Source: Helicobacteraceae bacterium (GTDB lineage: Bacteria; Campylobacterota; Campylobacteria; Campylobacterales; Sulfurimonadaceae). Taken from it: DNA of 9,520 nucleotides. Where the stretch lies: contig JALWKG010000375.1 in the NCBI GenBank assembly GCA_027081565.1, positions 1 to 9,520 of the forward strand, in the 5' to 3' direction. The position numbers were made by a program, and so were the translations under genes. The notes beneath the pieces are model-generated. The model worked only from the letters and a program-made list of their open reading frames with translations. It was not told the DNA's origin and searched no databases. Positions 1-7,374 of this stretch are shown piece by piece (the stretch's first letter is position 1; the number at the start of each line of letters is the position of its first letter).

Positions 1-1
1 T

Positions 2-151
2 CAGTTTCGACATACGGACTTAAGCAGTAGTGACTTTCGTGATGCCACGTCATATACTATAGACTTGCGGATCAACACAATAACCGGGGCCAAGTTCAGT
101 CGTGATGAGGCCATATCACTACTGGAAAGTTTAGAGATCACCTTAGTGTAG
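2..151 (+). CDS. Pentapeptide-repeat protein, C-terminal fragment (5' end outside window)
   Basis: An open frame enters from the left edge and gives 49 residues before a TAG stop at 149-151. The visible part has DLSSSDF and DFRDAT, which fit the A(D/N)Lxxx pattern of pentapeptide repeats. It then has YTIDLRINTITGAKF followed by SRDEAISLLESLEI. A closing segment of the form 'Y-x-IDxxxNxxxGAxFSxxEAxxLLxxLGI' is a common C-terminus in pentapeptide-repeat proteins, including relatives of the Qnr/MfpA type. These proteins fold as right-handed quadrilateral beta-helices; some protect gyrase, most have no known role. Only the tail is visible, so no function can be assigned. It converges on the dipeptidase gene to its right. 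Confidence 0.6.
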   Translation, partial: QFRHTDLSSSDFRDATSYTIDLRINTITGAKFSRDEAISLLESLEITLV

Positions 152-216
152 TTGATGTTGCAATGTCAAAGAGCATCGAACAACAATACGCCCACCATCA
201 CAGGAGTGACTTTGCA

Positions 217-237
217 TAAGATCATATTACGATCTTA
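217..237. repeat. Imperfect palindrome in the convergent intergenic gap
   Basis: The arms TAAGATC (217-223) and GATCTTA (231-237) are perfect 7-base inverted repeats around a 7-base centre. Inside the centre only the outermost pair fails, so 9 of 10 pairs match about the midpoint. On the + strand the hairpin is followed by A residues, and on the - strand the T-run lies before the hairpin, so it lacks the 3' U-tract of a standard intrinsic terminator in either direction. It could be a protein-binding site or a weak hairpin processing or termination element for the two converging genes. The rest of 152-254 shows nothing recognisable. Confidence 0.4.
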
Positions 238-254
238 AAAAAATGGCGTTAGAC

Positions 255-917
255 TTACTTTACAACAAAGTCAAAATAGTGTTCTTTAAAAGGTTCCTCT
301 TTTAAAGTGTAGTGCCACCACTCTGCACTGTAGTTTTTAAACCCGTGTGCTTCCATCACTTTTCTAAGCAGCATTCGGTTGTGATGCTGTTTTTTTGTCA
401 CCTTAGTACTTAAGGTGTGAGAACGGGGATCAAAAAAGTCAAAAGGTGTTCCCATGTTGAGACCATCGATGGTCAGGTCGACTGTACTGCCTCTACTGTG
501 TCCCGATCTTGCTGCAATATATCCCTCTTTAAACAAGACCTCTTTTTTAACATGTGGATAATAAACACGCTTCATCTTTGTGTCATTCAGATCTTTGGCC
601 CAGCGCACAAAATGATCAACCGCTTGTTGGGGGCGATAGCAGTCAAAGACTTTTAGGGTTAACCCCTCTTTTTGTAAAGAGACTTCTACCTTTTTTAAGG
701 CCAAAGCACTCTCATGGCTTAGCAAGCACAGCGGCTTTTGGTAGCCCTCTATAACGCTTCCGACAAAGTTGTTCTCTTGGGCATAACGCATATCGTAATG
801 TATCTCAGGGATGAAAAGGGTAACGTTGGTGAAGGCATCTTTTCCAAAATATTTTGGCGGGGCTGCAAAAAGTATAGTGCCAAACAGAAGTATTAATATT
901 AGTTTTATTATTACCAT
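255..917 (-). CDS. Secreted D-Ala-D-Ala dipeptidase (VanX/DdpX type, peptidase M15D)
   Basis: A 220-residue zinc dipeptidase predicted to cleave D-alanyl-D-alanine in the periplasm. The N-terminus (residues 1-19) is a hydrophobic signal peptide ending near LFAA, so unlike cytoplasmic VanX the product should be exported. The M15 signature is complete: SGHSRGSTVD supplies zinc ligands His140 and Asp147, EWWH supplies the catalytic Glu199 and third ligand His202, and the conserved YRP arginine is Arg95. Length fits the family. The ATG at 915-917 is preceded at 9 bases by a GAGGG Shine-Dalgarno sequence. No vanH, vanA or vanRS genes are nearby, so a role in peptidoglycan turnover or D-Ala recycling is more likely than glycopeptide resistance. 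It diverges from the signalling operon and probably has its own promoter in 918-1000. The family is secure; the physiological role is inferred. Confidence 0.88.
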   Translation of the reverse strand: MVIIKLILILLFGTILFAAPPKYFGKDAFTNVTLFIPEIHYDMRYAQENNFVGSVIEGYQKPLCLLSHESALALKKVEVSLQKEGLTLKVFDCYRPQQAVDHFVRWAKDLNDTKMKRVYYPHVKKEVLFKEGYIAARSGHSRGSTVDLTIDGLNMGTPFDFFDPRSHTLSTKVTKKQHHNRMLLRKVMEAHGFKNYSAEWWHYTLKEEPFKEHYFDFVVK

Positions 918-1000
918 CTTGATCTACCCTCTAAAAAATGTTTATTTTTAATATTAATTATTGTAACATAGTATAGATTTCAAAAGAAGAGAGAGATGTT
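918..1000. promoter_or_regulatory. Divergent AT-rich promoter region
   Basis: This 83-bp gap separates the starts of the dipeptidase (-) and the HD-GYP regulator (+). On the + strand a -10-like TATAGA lies at 972-977, with purine-rich AGAGAG (990-995) as likely ribosome-binding sequence ahead of the ATG at 1001. On the - strand a -10-like TACAAT (complement of 960-965) lies about 40 bases before the dipeptidase start. No convincing -35 hexamer is seen for either, which is common in Campylobacterota. The assignments are pattern-based only. Confidence 0.35.
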
Positions 1001-1060
1001 ATGGAGCTGAAATATCATATATTAATTGTTGATGACGTCCCCGACAATATTTAGGTAGCT
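1001..1060 (+). pseudogene. Severed 5' end of the HD-GYP regulator, closed by an in-frame amber codon
   Basis: From the ATG at 1001, after an AGAGAG-rich ribosome-binding region, translation gives MELKYHILIVDDVPDNI and then TAG at 1052-1054. The same frame continues without a shift (codons GTA GCT ATG) into the regulator at 1061. The 17 residues are beta-1 of a CheY-type receiver, including the DD pair that binds Mg2+ at the phosphorylation site. The break falls in the helix following, where receivers usually have Gln or Lys, so one base change (CAG to TAG or AAG to TAG) explains it. Either the locus is a pseudogene, or the 17-codon reading acts as a leader with re-initiation at 1061. Confidence 0.8.
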
Positions 1061-2047
1061 ATGAGCATACTCAAAGAGGAAAACTATGAGTTCTCTTTTG
1101 CGACCTCGGGTGATTCTGCTTTAGAGTTGATCGCAGATAATGATTTTGATCTGGTCCTTTTGGATGTGATGATGCCTGGTATTGATGGGTATGAGGTCTG
1201 TATACGCCTACGTGAGAACCCTGATACCGAAGACATTCCGGTCATCTTTGTTACGGCAAAGTCAGATGTAGACTCCATACGCAAGGGTTTTGAGGCAGGC
1301 GGACAAGATTACATCGTCAAGCCTTTTCATGCAGACGAGCTTTTGGCGAGAGTACAGACCCATATAGAGCTCTACCGTGCTAAAAAGATCTTACAACATA
1401 ACAACCTCTCTCTACAGACCAAGATGGTGCGACAAGCCACACGTATAGACAATGAGCTTGAGGAGAGCCAAAAAGAGATGATCAGCGTACTCATTGAACT
1501 GATGGAAGCGACTTCAGATGAGACTGGTAAACATATTCGTCGTGTGGCAGAGTACTCGAGACTGTTGGCGCATTATCACCGGAGTATCAGTGAAGAAGAT
1601 GCCAACACCATCTATGCTGCTGCACCGATGCATGATATTGGCAAGATCGCCATCGATGAACACATTTTGCATAAAAAGGGCAAACTGACCAATGAAGAGT
1701 TTCTGGCAATGAAGGAACATGCTGCAAAAGGAGAGGATTTTCTACGGGTCTCTGGCAGGAAGATCATGAAGGCGGCCAGTATTATCGCTTACCAACACCA
1801 CGAGAAGTGGGATGGCAGCGGCTATCCACGAGGTCTTGCCGGTGAAGCGATCCATATCTATGGTCGTATTGTTGCCTTGGCAGATGTCTTTGATGCTTTG
1901 ACCCATAAACGTGTTTACAAAGATCCTTGGAGTATAGAAGACGCGGTAGCTTATATTACTGAAAACAGTGGTACCCATTTTGATCCTTATCTTGTAGAGA
2001 TCTTTGAAGCTAATGTCAATGAATTTATCTCTATCTCCAAGCTTTAG
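1061..2047 (+). CDS. Receiver/HD-GYP response regulator (c-di-GMP phosphodiesterase type), N-terminally truncated by a nonsense codon
   Basis: This is the intact 328-residue part of what should be a 348-residue RpfG-like regulator. Residues 1-105 are a receiver domain minus beta-1. The phosphoacceptor is Asp35 in LVLLDVMMPG, with the Thr and Lys switch residues in FVTAKSD and YIVKPF. After a helical linker comes an HD-GYP domain (about 140-325) with HDIGK, and HHEKWDGSGYP carrying the GYP signature, so the hydrolase centre looks complete. The family hydrolyses cyclic di-GMP in the cytoplasm. Starting at ATG 1061 removes the acidic DD pair, so phosphorylation should be lost or impaired; an AGG at 1053-1055, within and just after the amber codon, could serve as a weak Shine-Dalgarno sequence for re-initiation. 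Its 3' end overlaps the hybrid kinase start, suggesting co-translation and that the kinase is its partner. Its own stop is also TAG. Confidence 0.85.
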   Translation: MSILKEENYEFSFATSGDSALELIADNDFDLVLLDVMMPGIDGYEVCIRLRENPDTEDIPVIFVTAKSDVDSIRKGFEAGGQDYIVKPFHADELLARVQTHIELYRAKKILQHNNLSLQTKMVRQATRIDNELEESQKEMISVLIELMEATSDETGKHIRRVAEYSRLLAHYHRSISEEDANTIYAAAPMHDIGKIAIDEHILHKKGKLTNEEFLAMKEHAAKGEDFLRVSGRKIMKAASIIAYQHHEKWDGSGYPRGLAGEAIHIYGRIVALADVFDALTHKRVYKDPWSIEDAVAYITENSGTHFDPYLVEIFEANVNEFISISKL

Positions 2048-5000
2048 GTTTTTATACCTTTTCCTCTTTTTTACTCTGCTGGGGAGTGCTTCTCAAGATG
2101 TAGCCTTTAATGCACAAGAGCAGGCATGGATAAAAGAACACCCTGTTGTTACCTTGGGTGCAGACTATAGTTGGCCCCCTTATGATTTTGTGGACAGGCA
2201 GGGAAAACATGCGGGTATCTCAGCCGACTTCTTAGAACTGATCTCAGAGAAAAGTGGACTAAAGTTTGAGGTAAGAGCGGATGTCTGGTCTAAAACTGTG
2301 GAGAAGATGAAGGTAGGCGCATTTGATGGCCTGAGCTGCGCGGTAGAGACACAAGAACGTAAATCTTACCTGGCCTTCTCTGCTCCCTATATCAGTATGC
2401 CTTTGGTTATCATTGTACAGACTGATCGAGACGATGTTAAAACAATGGCCTCGCTTGAGGGCAAGACAGTTGCGGTCAACAAGGGTGCTTATCTGCATGA
2501 GTGGTTAAAAGAGCGTTATCCAAAGATCAAGCTCTACCTGACAACTTCTAACAACGCCTCTCTCGAAGCGGTCTCATCTTCTAAAGCAGATGCTTATATA
2601 GGTAACATTGCTGTTGCGACCTATATCATTAAAAACAGATTCCTCTCCAACCTCAAGGTGGTAAACAAAGTACCGAACATGGATACAGCGGTCTCCGTGG
2701 CTATCACTAAAAAGAGTCCCATCCTCAAGTCCATTATTGATAAGTCATTGGCGTCTGTCACAACAAAAGAGAGAGAAGAGGTACTGGAGCGTTGGTATGA
2801 CCGCTCAAAAGCTGAGGCCGCTTTAGCTGCAAACAGTCCCAAGGTAGACTTGAGTGTAGAAGAGAGCCTCTGGATCAAGCAACATCCTGTGATCATCTCT
2901 GGGGGTTTAAATGACTTTCCACCTCTCGACTTTATAGGACTGGATGGAGAACAACAAGGGATCTCTGTCGATTACTTGAAACTGGCGGCACAAAAGAGTG
3001 GTCTGAAGGTGAAGGTGGTCGTCCAACAGTGGGATAAACTGCTAGAGATGATGAAAGAAAAAAAGATCGATATGATCCACTCTATCTACTACACAAAAGA
3101 GCGTGCAGGTTATATGCACTACAGCAAACCCTATTTTGAAATGCTGGATTACTTTTTTGTGAGAGATGATCTGAAACTTGAAACACTAGAAGAGCTTAAT
3201 GGCAAGCGGGTAGCGATCCCTAGGGGTTATGCGCATATAGAACTTGTAAAACAGGTCTTTCCCAAACTTAAGATCGTCGCCGTGGACTCTATGGCAGATG
3301 CCATCGATACTGTTTTGCAAAAAGATGCAGACCTTCTTTTTGACACTTATGTCTCCCTCTCTTATATGCTGAAAAAAGAGGGGATCAACACCATCATCCC
3401 TTTTAAATCTTATAGAGGACGTAAAGGGGTCAAACTCTATATGGCAGCCAACAAAGACAATGCTGTTTTAGCATCGATTTTGGACAAAGGTTTAGCTGCG
3501 ATAACCTCTAAAGAGCGTAACAGTATCTATAACCGCTGGATCGACACTTCTGTGAAAAATGAAAAAAAGATTGTTTTAACATCTGAAGAAAAGCAGTGGA
3601 TCGCAGAAAACCCTGTGGTGAGTCATCGTTTTTTTGAGAACTGGATGCCTTTTGGTCAGATAGATGACAAAGGACCTTACATTGGTATTGTGGCTGACTT
3701 TATTCATGAGTTTGAGGGGCTTTCTAGCTTGAAGTTTGAAGGTAGAAAAATAGCCATCTCTACACTTCAAGAGATGACAAAAGAGGGTAAGGGTGTTGAC
3801 ATTGTTTTTGGTGATATCAACAATCCTTTGTGGAACAACCATTATGATGCCGTTATCTCATTTGAGGCGATGCCTATTGTTATGGTGATGAGAGATCAAG
3901 AAGAGTTTGTTAATGATCTCTCAGACATTGGTGCAGATGTTATAGGCTATATAGAGAGTTATAACTATATAGACAATCTTCATAAAAATTATACGCAAGA
4001 AAACTTTGTAAGTTATGACACTCTTGAAAAGGCAGTGGAAGACCTTCTGTCCGGACGTTGTGATGTTTTGTTACTGCCGCTGCCTGTCGCCGAATATATG
4101 ATCAAGCATAAAGGACTGAGTCGTTTAAACATTGTGGGGAAGACATCGATCTCTATCCGTCCTGCGACTTTTGTGCGAAAAGATAAACCGATACTCCGTA
4201 GTCTTATAGAAAAAATGCTGATGGCACTTGGTGAAAAACGTTATGAAGAGATCTTTGGACACTGGCAAGAGGTGACATTTGCCAAGCGTACGGACTATAC
4301 GCTGCTTTATAATGTGCTGGGACTTTTTGCATTTTTCATGTTGGGTACTTTTTACTGGACGCGTAAACTCTCTAAAGAGATCGAAGAACGTAAAAAGGTA
4401 GAGGCGGTACTAAAAGATGAAAAAGAGAACTTTAAAGTACTTTTTGAACAGGTGGCAGATGGTCAACTCATCATACAAAATGGGGTCTTTGTCAATGCCA
4501 ATACAGCTGCTTTGAAACTTTTAGGACTCAAGGAACTCTCTCAACTACTTGATACTTTACCATATCAATGGTCTCCTAAAAAGCAGCCTAATGGCAGAGA
4601 CTCGATCTCATGGGCCAAAGAGATGATCGCTATATGTATGCGTGATGGACATGCTCGGGTAGAATGGGTGTATCTTGATGTGAATGATAAACCGTTTTGG
4701 GTGGACATTGTCTTAACCAAGATCATCTATCAGAGACGTCATGCTATTTATGTTGTCTGGAGAGATATCGAGGAGAGAAAAGCTCTTGAGTATCAGTTGG
4801 AAGAGGCAAAAGAGCGGGCTGAAGCGGCGAACCGTTCCAAGTCTGAGTTTTTGGCCAACATGAGTCATGAGATCCGTACACCGATGAATGCTATTATAGG
4901 GTTTACAGAGTTGTTGGGTGAACAGCTTAATGAGCCACGACTCAAATCCTATGTCAAGACCATACAGTCTGCCGGAAACACGCTCTTGACGCTTATCAAT

Positions 5001-6272
5001 GATATATTAGACCTCTCTAAGATAGAGGCAGGTAAGATGCAGATCGAAAAGAAGCCGACCAACATATATGACCTTGTAGATGAGGTCGGTGCGATCTTTA
5101 CTATGGCGGTGCGTAACAAAGGGATCGATCTTATCTTGCAAGTAGAAGAGCAGATCCCTAAAGGGTTACTGCTGGATGCCGTGCGTATACGTCAGATCCT
5201 GCTAAATCTCATAGGCAATGCTGTGAAGTTTACTGAGGCAGGCAGTGTGAAAGTGATGGTAGAGGTGGCTCATGTGGATGAACATCATAGTAAACTGGAC
5301 CTGCTTATCAAAGTTCAAGATACAGGTATTGGGATCCCAGAAGAGCAGCTTCATACGATTTTTAGTGCATTTGAGCAGACAGAGGGCCAAGACAGTCGTA
5401 AATATGGTGGTACCGGTCTGGGTCTCTCTATCTCTACACGCTTGTGTGAGATGATGGGCGGTAAGATCAGTGTCACAAGTGAGACAGGAAAAGGGAGTAC
5501 TTTCAGCATGTTGCTTTTGGCAGTGGACATCGCCTCTGTTGAAGAGGTGGACACGGGTAAGTCAATGGCCAACTTGGAACTTAAGCAGATGCAGTTTGAT
5601 CCAGCGACACTTTTGGTAGTAGATGACATCAAAGACAACCAGGACTTAATTGCACAAAATTTTAAAGAGAGTGCTATTATAATACTTCGTGCCAATAATG
5701 GACTAGAAGCAGTGGAGATGGTAAAAAAAGGTGGTATTGACCTGGTTTTGATGGACATACGTATGCCAGTGATGAATGGATATGAGGCAGCTAAAGAGAT
5801 CAAAAGTTTTAGCGATGTTCCTATTGTGGCGCTGACTGCTTCTGTTATGGACAATGAGTTTGAAAATGGCAAGCGTGAAGATTTTGACGGATATCTGCGA
5901 AAACCGGTGTTACGTGCGTTACTCTTTAGTGAGATCGGTAAGTTCTTGAGTTACCAGGAACTTGCAGTAGCGGGCCACGAAGAGAAAATAGCAGTACTCA
6001 CGGAAGATTCTATGCAGTATATGGAGCAGATCCTTCACGAGATGGTAACAGTGATCTCACCTCTCTATGAGAGTGCCAAACGTTCTAATAACATTGCAGA
6101 TATTAAATCATTTAGTGATGCGGTAGCTGCTTTAGCAAGCCACTATGAGCTGCCAGGTCTGGAAGTATATACGACAGAGATGTATGAAGCTATTGATGCT
6201 TTTGACATTACAAAGATGCAACAACTTATAAGAGAGTATGAGCGTATAGAAAAAGAGATAGCCTCTTACTAA
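2019..6272 (+). CDS. Hybrid sensor histidine kinase with three tandem periplasmic solute-binding domains
   Basis: About 1417 residues from ATG 2019; a TTG at 2004 and an ATG at 2013 are alternative starts. I chose 2019 because GAAG (2006-2009) is then 9 bases upstream. Order: signal or anchor helix (about 8-25); three SBP_bac_3-like domains (about 37-260, 285-508, 527-750); transmembrane helix (about 760-782); PAS (805-920); HisKA with phospho-His950 in NMSHEIRTPMN; HATPase_c with N-box Asn1067, DTGIGIP (Asp1101) and GGTGLGLS; receiver with DD pair, phosphoacceptor Asp1246 in LMDIRMP, and RKP lysine; then a roughly 100-residue helical tail resembling an HPt domain but without a clear HxLKG histidine. 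The layout is BvgS-like with an extra Venus-flytrap. It should bind small solutes in the periplasm and pass phosphate to its own receiver and probably the HD-GYP regulator, whose gene overlaps it by 29 bases. The ligand is unknown; amino acids or other small nutrients are typical for the fold. Confidence 0.92.
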   Translation: MNLSLSPSFRFLYLFLFFTLLGSASQDVAFNAQEQAWIKEHPVVTLGADYSWPPYDFVDRQGKHAGISADFLELISEKSGLKFEVRADVWSKTVEKMKVGAFDGLSCAVETQERKSYLAFSAPYISMPLVIIVQTDRDDVKTMASLEGKTVAVNKGAYLHEWLKERYPKIKLYLTTSNNASLEAVSSSKADAYIGNIAVATYIIKNRFLSNLKVVNKVPNMDTAVSVAITKKSPILKSIIDKSLASVTTKEREEVLERWYDRSKAEAALAANSPKVDLSVEESLWIKQHPVIISGGLNDFPPLDFIGLDGEQQGISVDYLKLAAQKSGLKVKVVVQQWDKLLEMMKEKKIDMIHSIYYTKERAGYMHYSKPYFEMLDYFFVRDDLKLETLEELNGKRVAIPRGYAHIELVKQVFPKLKIVAVDSMADAIDTVLQKDADLLFDTYVSLSYMLKKEGINTIIPFKSYRGRKGVKLYMAANKDNAVLASILDKGLAAITSKERNSIYNRWIDTSVKNEKKIVLTSEEKQWIAENPVVSHRFFENWMPFGQIDDKGPYIGIVADFIHEFEGLSSLKFEGRKIAISTLQEMTKEGKGVDIVFGDINNPLWNNHYDAVISFEAMPIVMVMRDQEEFVNDLSDIGADVIGYIESYNYIDNLHKNYTQENFVSYDTLEKAVEDLLSGRCDVLLLPLPVAEYMIKHKGLSRLNIVGKTSISIRPATFVRKDKPILRSLIEKMLMALGEKRYEEIFGHWQEVTFAKRTDYTLLYNVLGLFAFFMLGTFYWTRKLSKEIEERKKVEAVLKDEKENFKVLFEQVADGQLIIQNGVFVNANTAALKLLGLKELSQLLDTLPYQWSPKKQPNGRDSISWAKEMIAICMRDGHARVEWVYLDVNDKPFWVDIVLTKIIYQRRHAIYVVWRDIEERKALEYQLEEAKERAEAANRSKSEFLANMSHEIRTPMNAIIGFTELLGEQLNEPRLKSYVKTIQSAGNTLLTLINDILDLSKIEAGKMQIEKKPTNIYDLVDEVGAIFTMAVRNKGIDLILQVEEQIPKGLLLDAVRIRQILLNLIGNAVKFTEAGSVKVMVEVAHVDEHHSKLDLLIKVQDTGIGIPEEQLHTIFSAFEQTEGQDSRKYGGTGLGLSISTRLCEMMGGKISVTSETGKGSTFSMLLLAVDIASVEEVDTGKSMANLELKQMQFDPATLLVVDDIKDNQDLIAQNFKESAIIILRANNGLEAVEMVKKGGIDLVLMDIRMPVMNGYEAAKEIKSFSDVPIVALTASVMDNEFENGKREDFDGYLRKPVLRALLFSEIGKFLSYQELAVAGHEEKIAVLTEDSMQYMEQILHEMVTVISPLYESAKRSNNIADIKSFSDAVAALASHYELPGLEVYTTEMYEAIDAFDITKMQQLIREYERIEKEIASY

Positions 6273-6289
6273 AATAAAAGGAAAAATAG

Positions 6290-6628
6290 ATGGCAATAGC
6301 AACATGGGCAGTAGAAGTCAAAGACAAAAACAGTTTAAACAAGATGATAGACAAGGTACAAAAGGGTGAGATAGAAGAGATCTTTTTGTGTCAGATCGCT
6401 GAAGATGGTGCAGTGATGCAGGGGTTAAACAAGAGAGACCTTATGGCTATCGTCTCTATTAAAGATAACAAACTAAAAACACCTCTGTCTAAATTGGGGC
6501 GAAATGTTCTTTTGGATGATCTTGATGACAGTTATTTTGATATAGATGATGAGGGTGCGGCACTTAAAGGGGTTGTCTACCCAGAGTCAGAGGATGATGA
6601 ACTTAAGATGCTAGAAGGGCTCTCTTAA
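6290..6628 (+). CDS. Small acidic protein of unknown function downstream of the hybrid kinase
   Basis: A 112-residue protein I do not recognise. It starts 17 bases after the kinase stop with a good AAAGGA ribosome-binding site (6277-6282) 7 bases from the ATG, so it is most likely co-transcribed and really translated. It has no signal peptide, membrane helix or cysteine pair. The N-terminal half (WAVEVKDKNSLNKMIDKVQ, then IEEIFLCQIAEDGAVMQGL) looks like a compact alpha/beta fold; the C-terminal part is very acidic (LLDDLDDSYFDIDDEG, then PESEDDELKMLEG). It should be cytoplasmic. A role as an accessory factor to the kinase/HD-GYP pair is suggested only by position. Its stop overlaps the stop of the convergent permease gene. 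Confidence 0.75.
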   Translation: MAIATWAVEVKDKNSLNKMIDKVQKGEIEEIFLCQIAEDGAVMQGLNKRDLMAIVSIKDNKLKTPLSKLGRNVLLDDLDDSYFDIDDEGAALKGVVYPESEDDELKMLEGLS

Positions 6629-7374
6629 CCCACACGCTTTTTTCTGTCAAACAAGAGTACTGCTGTGACAGCACTAAAAGCACCAAAAAAGACAATAGCG
6701 TAGCCTGTTGGTAGATCGAGATAGAACGAGCTTATGATCGCACCTACTCCAAAGAGTGAACCACTGAAGAGTGCAACGAAGTAGGGTTTGAAGCGATGCT
6801 GCACCATGGCGATGAGTGCCGGAGCGATGAGCAGGACAAAGACGACGAGAACACCTGCCAACTGAACCGATGAGGTGACAGTGACGGCCAGCAGTATAAA
6901 AAAGAGTAACTCATTGACAAGACCTTTTGTCCGTGGCAGGATAAACAGCAAGATCACACCGATAATGGCGTAGATGACAGTGCTGTGGATGATACTGTCT
7001 GTGGAGGTAAAGAGGATGTCGGTAGCCAGAAGCTCACGAAAGTGCTCCATCCCCTCTGGGCTTTGACTCAGTACCAGCATCACGCCACTGGCACCCAAAA
7101 CATACAGCAGACCAATAAAAGCTTCGATGTAACGTAACCGCTGTACCGCAAAGGTAATAAGTCCTGCACCCAGCAGTGCAAAAGTCAGGGTCCAGAGGTA
7201 AAGATGTTCAGCATGGAAAAGTCCAACACTGATAGCAGAACCCAGTGCTGCGATCTGTCCGATGGCCAGGTCGGTAAAGATAATGCCCCGCTCAATGATA
7301 CGAAGTCCGAACCAGCTGTGGATGGCCACAAGGACAACGACCAAAAAGGCGACGGGAGCGAGGATCTCCATCAT
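6625..7374 (-). CDS. Metal ABC transporter permease (ABC-3 family, ZnuB/MntB-like)
   Basis: A 249-residue inner membrane protein with about seven or eight hydrophobic segments along its length, matching the ABC-3 permease family that moves Zn2+, Mn2+ or Fe2+ into the cytoplasm. Family-typical stretches are the early IIERGIIFTDLAIGQIAALG, the TDILF segment, and AGVLVVFVLLIAPALIA. Its length is slightly short but normal. The start ATG (7372-7374) overlaps the TGA stop of the binding-protein gene as ATGA, a classic coupled junction, and a second ATG follows at once. It is the last gene of the visible operon and meets the convergent + strand gene with shared stop bases. Metal specificity cannot be read from the sequence; the zinc-type outer membrane gene in the operon favours zinc. 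The partner ATPase is not in the window. Confidence 0.9.
   Translation of the reverse strand: MMEILAPVAFLVVVLVAIHSWFGLRIIERGIIFTDLAIGQIAALGSAISVGLFHAEHLYLWTLTFALLGAGLITFAVQRLRYIEAFIGLLYVLGASGVMLVLSQSPEGMEHFRELLATDILFTSTDSIIHSTVIYAIIGVILLFILPRTKGLVNELLFFILLAVTVTSSVQLAGVLVVFVLLIAPALIAMVQHRFKPYFVALFSGSLFGVGAIISSFYLDLPTGYAIVFFGAFSAVTAVLLFDRKKRVG

Noticed and set aside
155..238. Possible 27-codon gene in the left intergenic gap
   Set aside because: No ribosome-binding site and no recognisable composition; it ends inside the palindrome and is most likely chance.
217..250. Intrinsic terminator for either convergent gene
   Set aside because: The hairpin is not followed by a U-tract on either strand; the T-run on the - strand comes before the stem.
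255..917. Part of a vancomycin-resistance cluster
   Set aside because: No vanH, ligase or vanRS partners are adjacent, and the protein carries a signal peptide unlike VanX.
1052..1054. Amber codon as pyrrolysine or general amber suppression
   Set aside because: Pyrrolysine is not expected in this type of organism, receivers normally have Gln or Lys here, and other genes in the window end in TAG, including this gene at 2045-2047.
5351..5872. 173-residue open frame on the - strand
   Set aside because: It lies opposite the HATPase_c and receiver domains of the hybrid kinase, whose motifs are intact; the antisense product has low-complexity Ser/Ile composition typical of a shadow frame.
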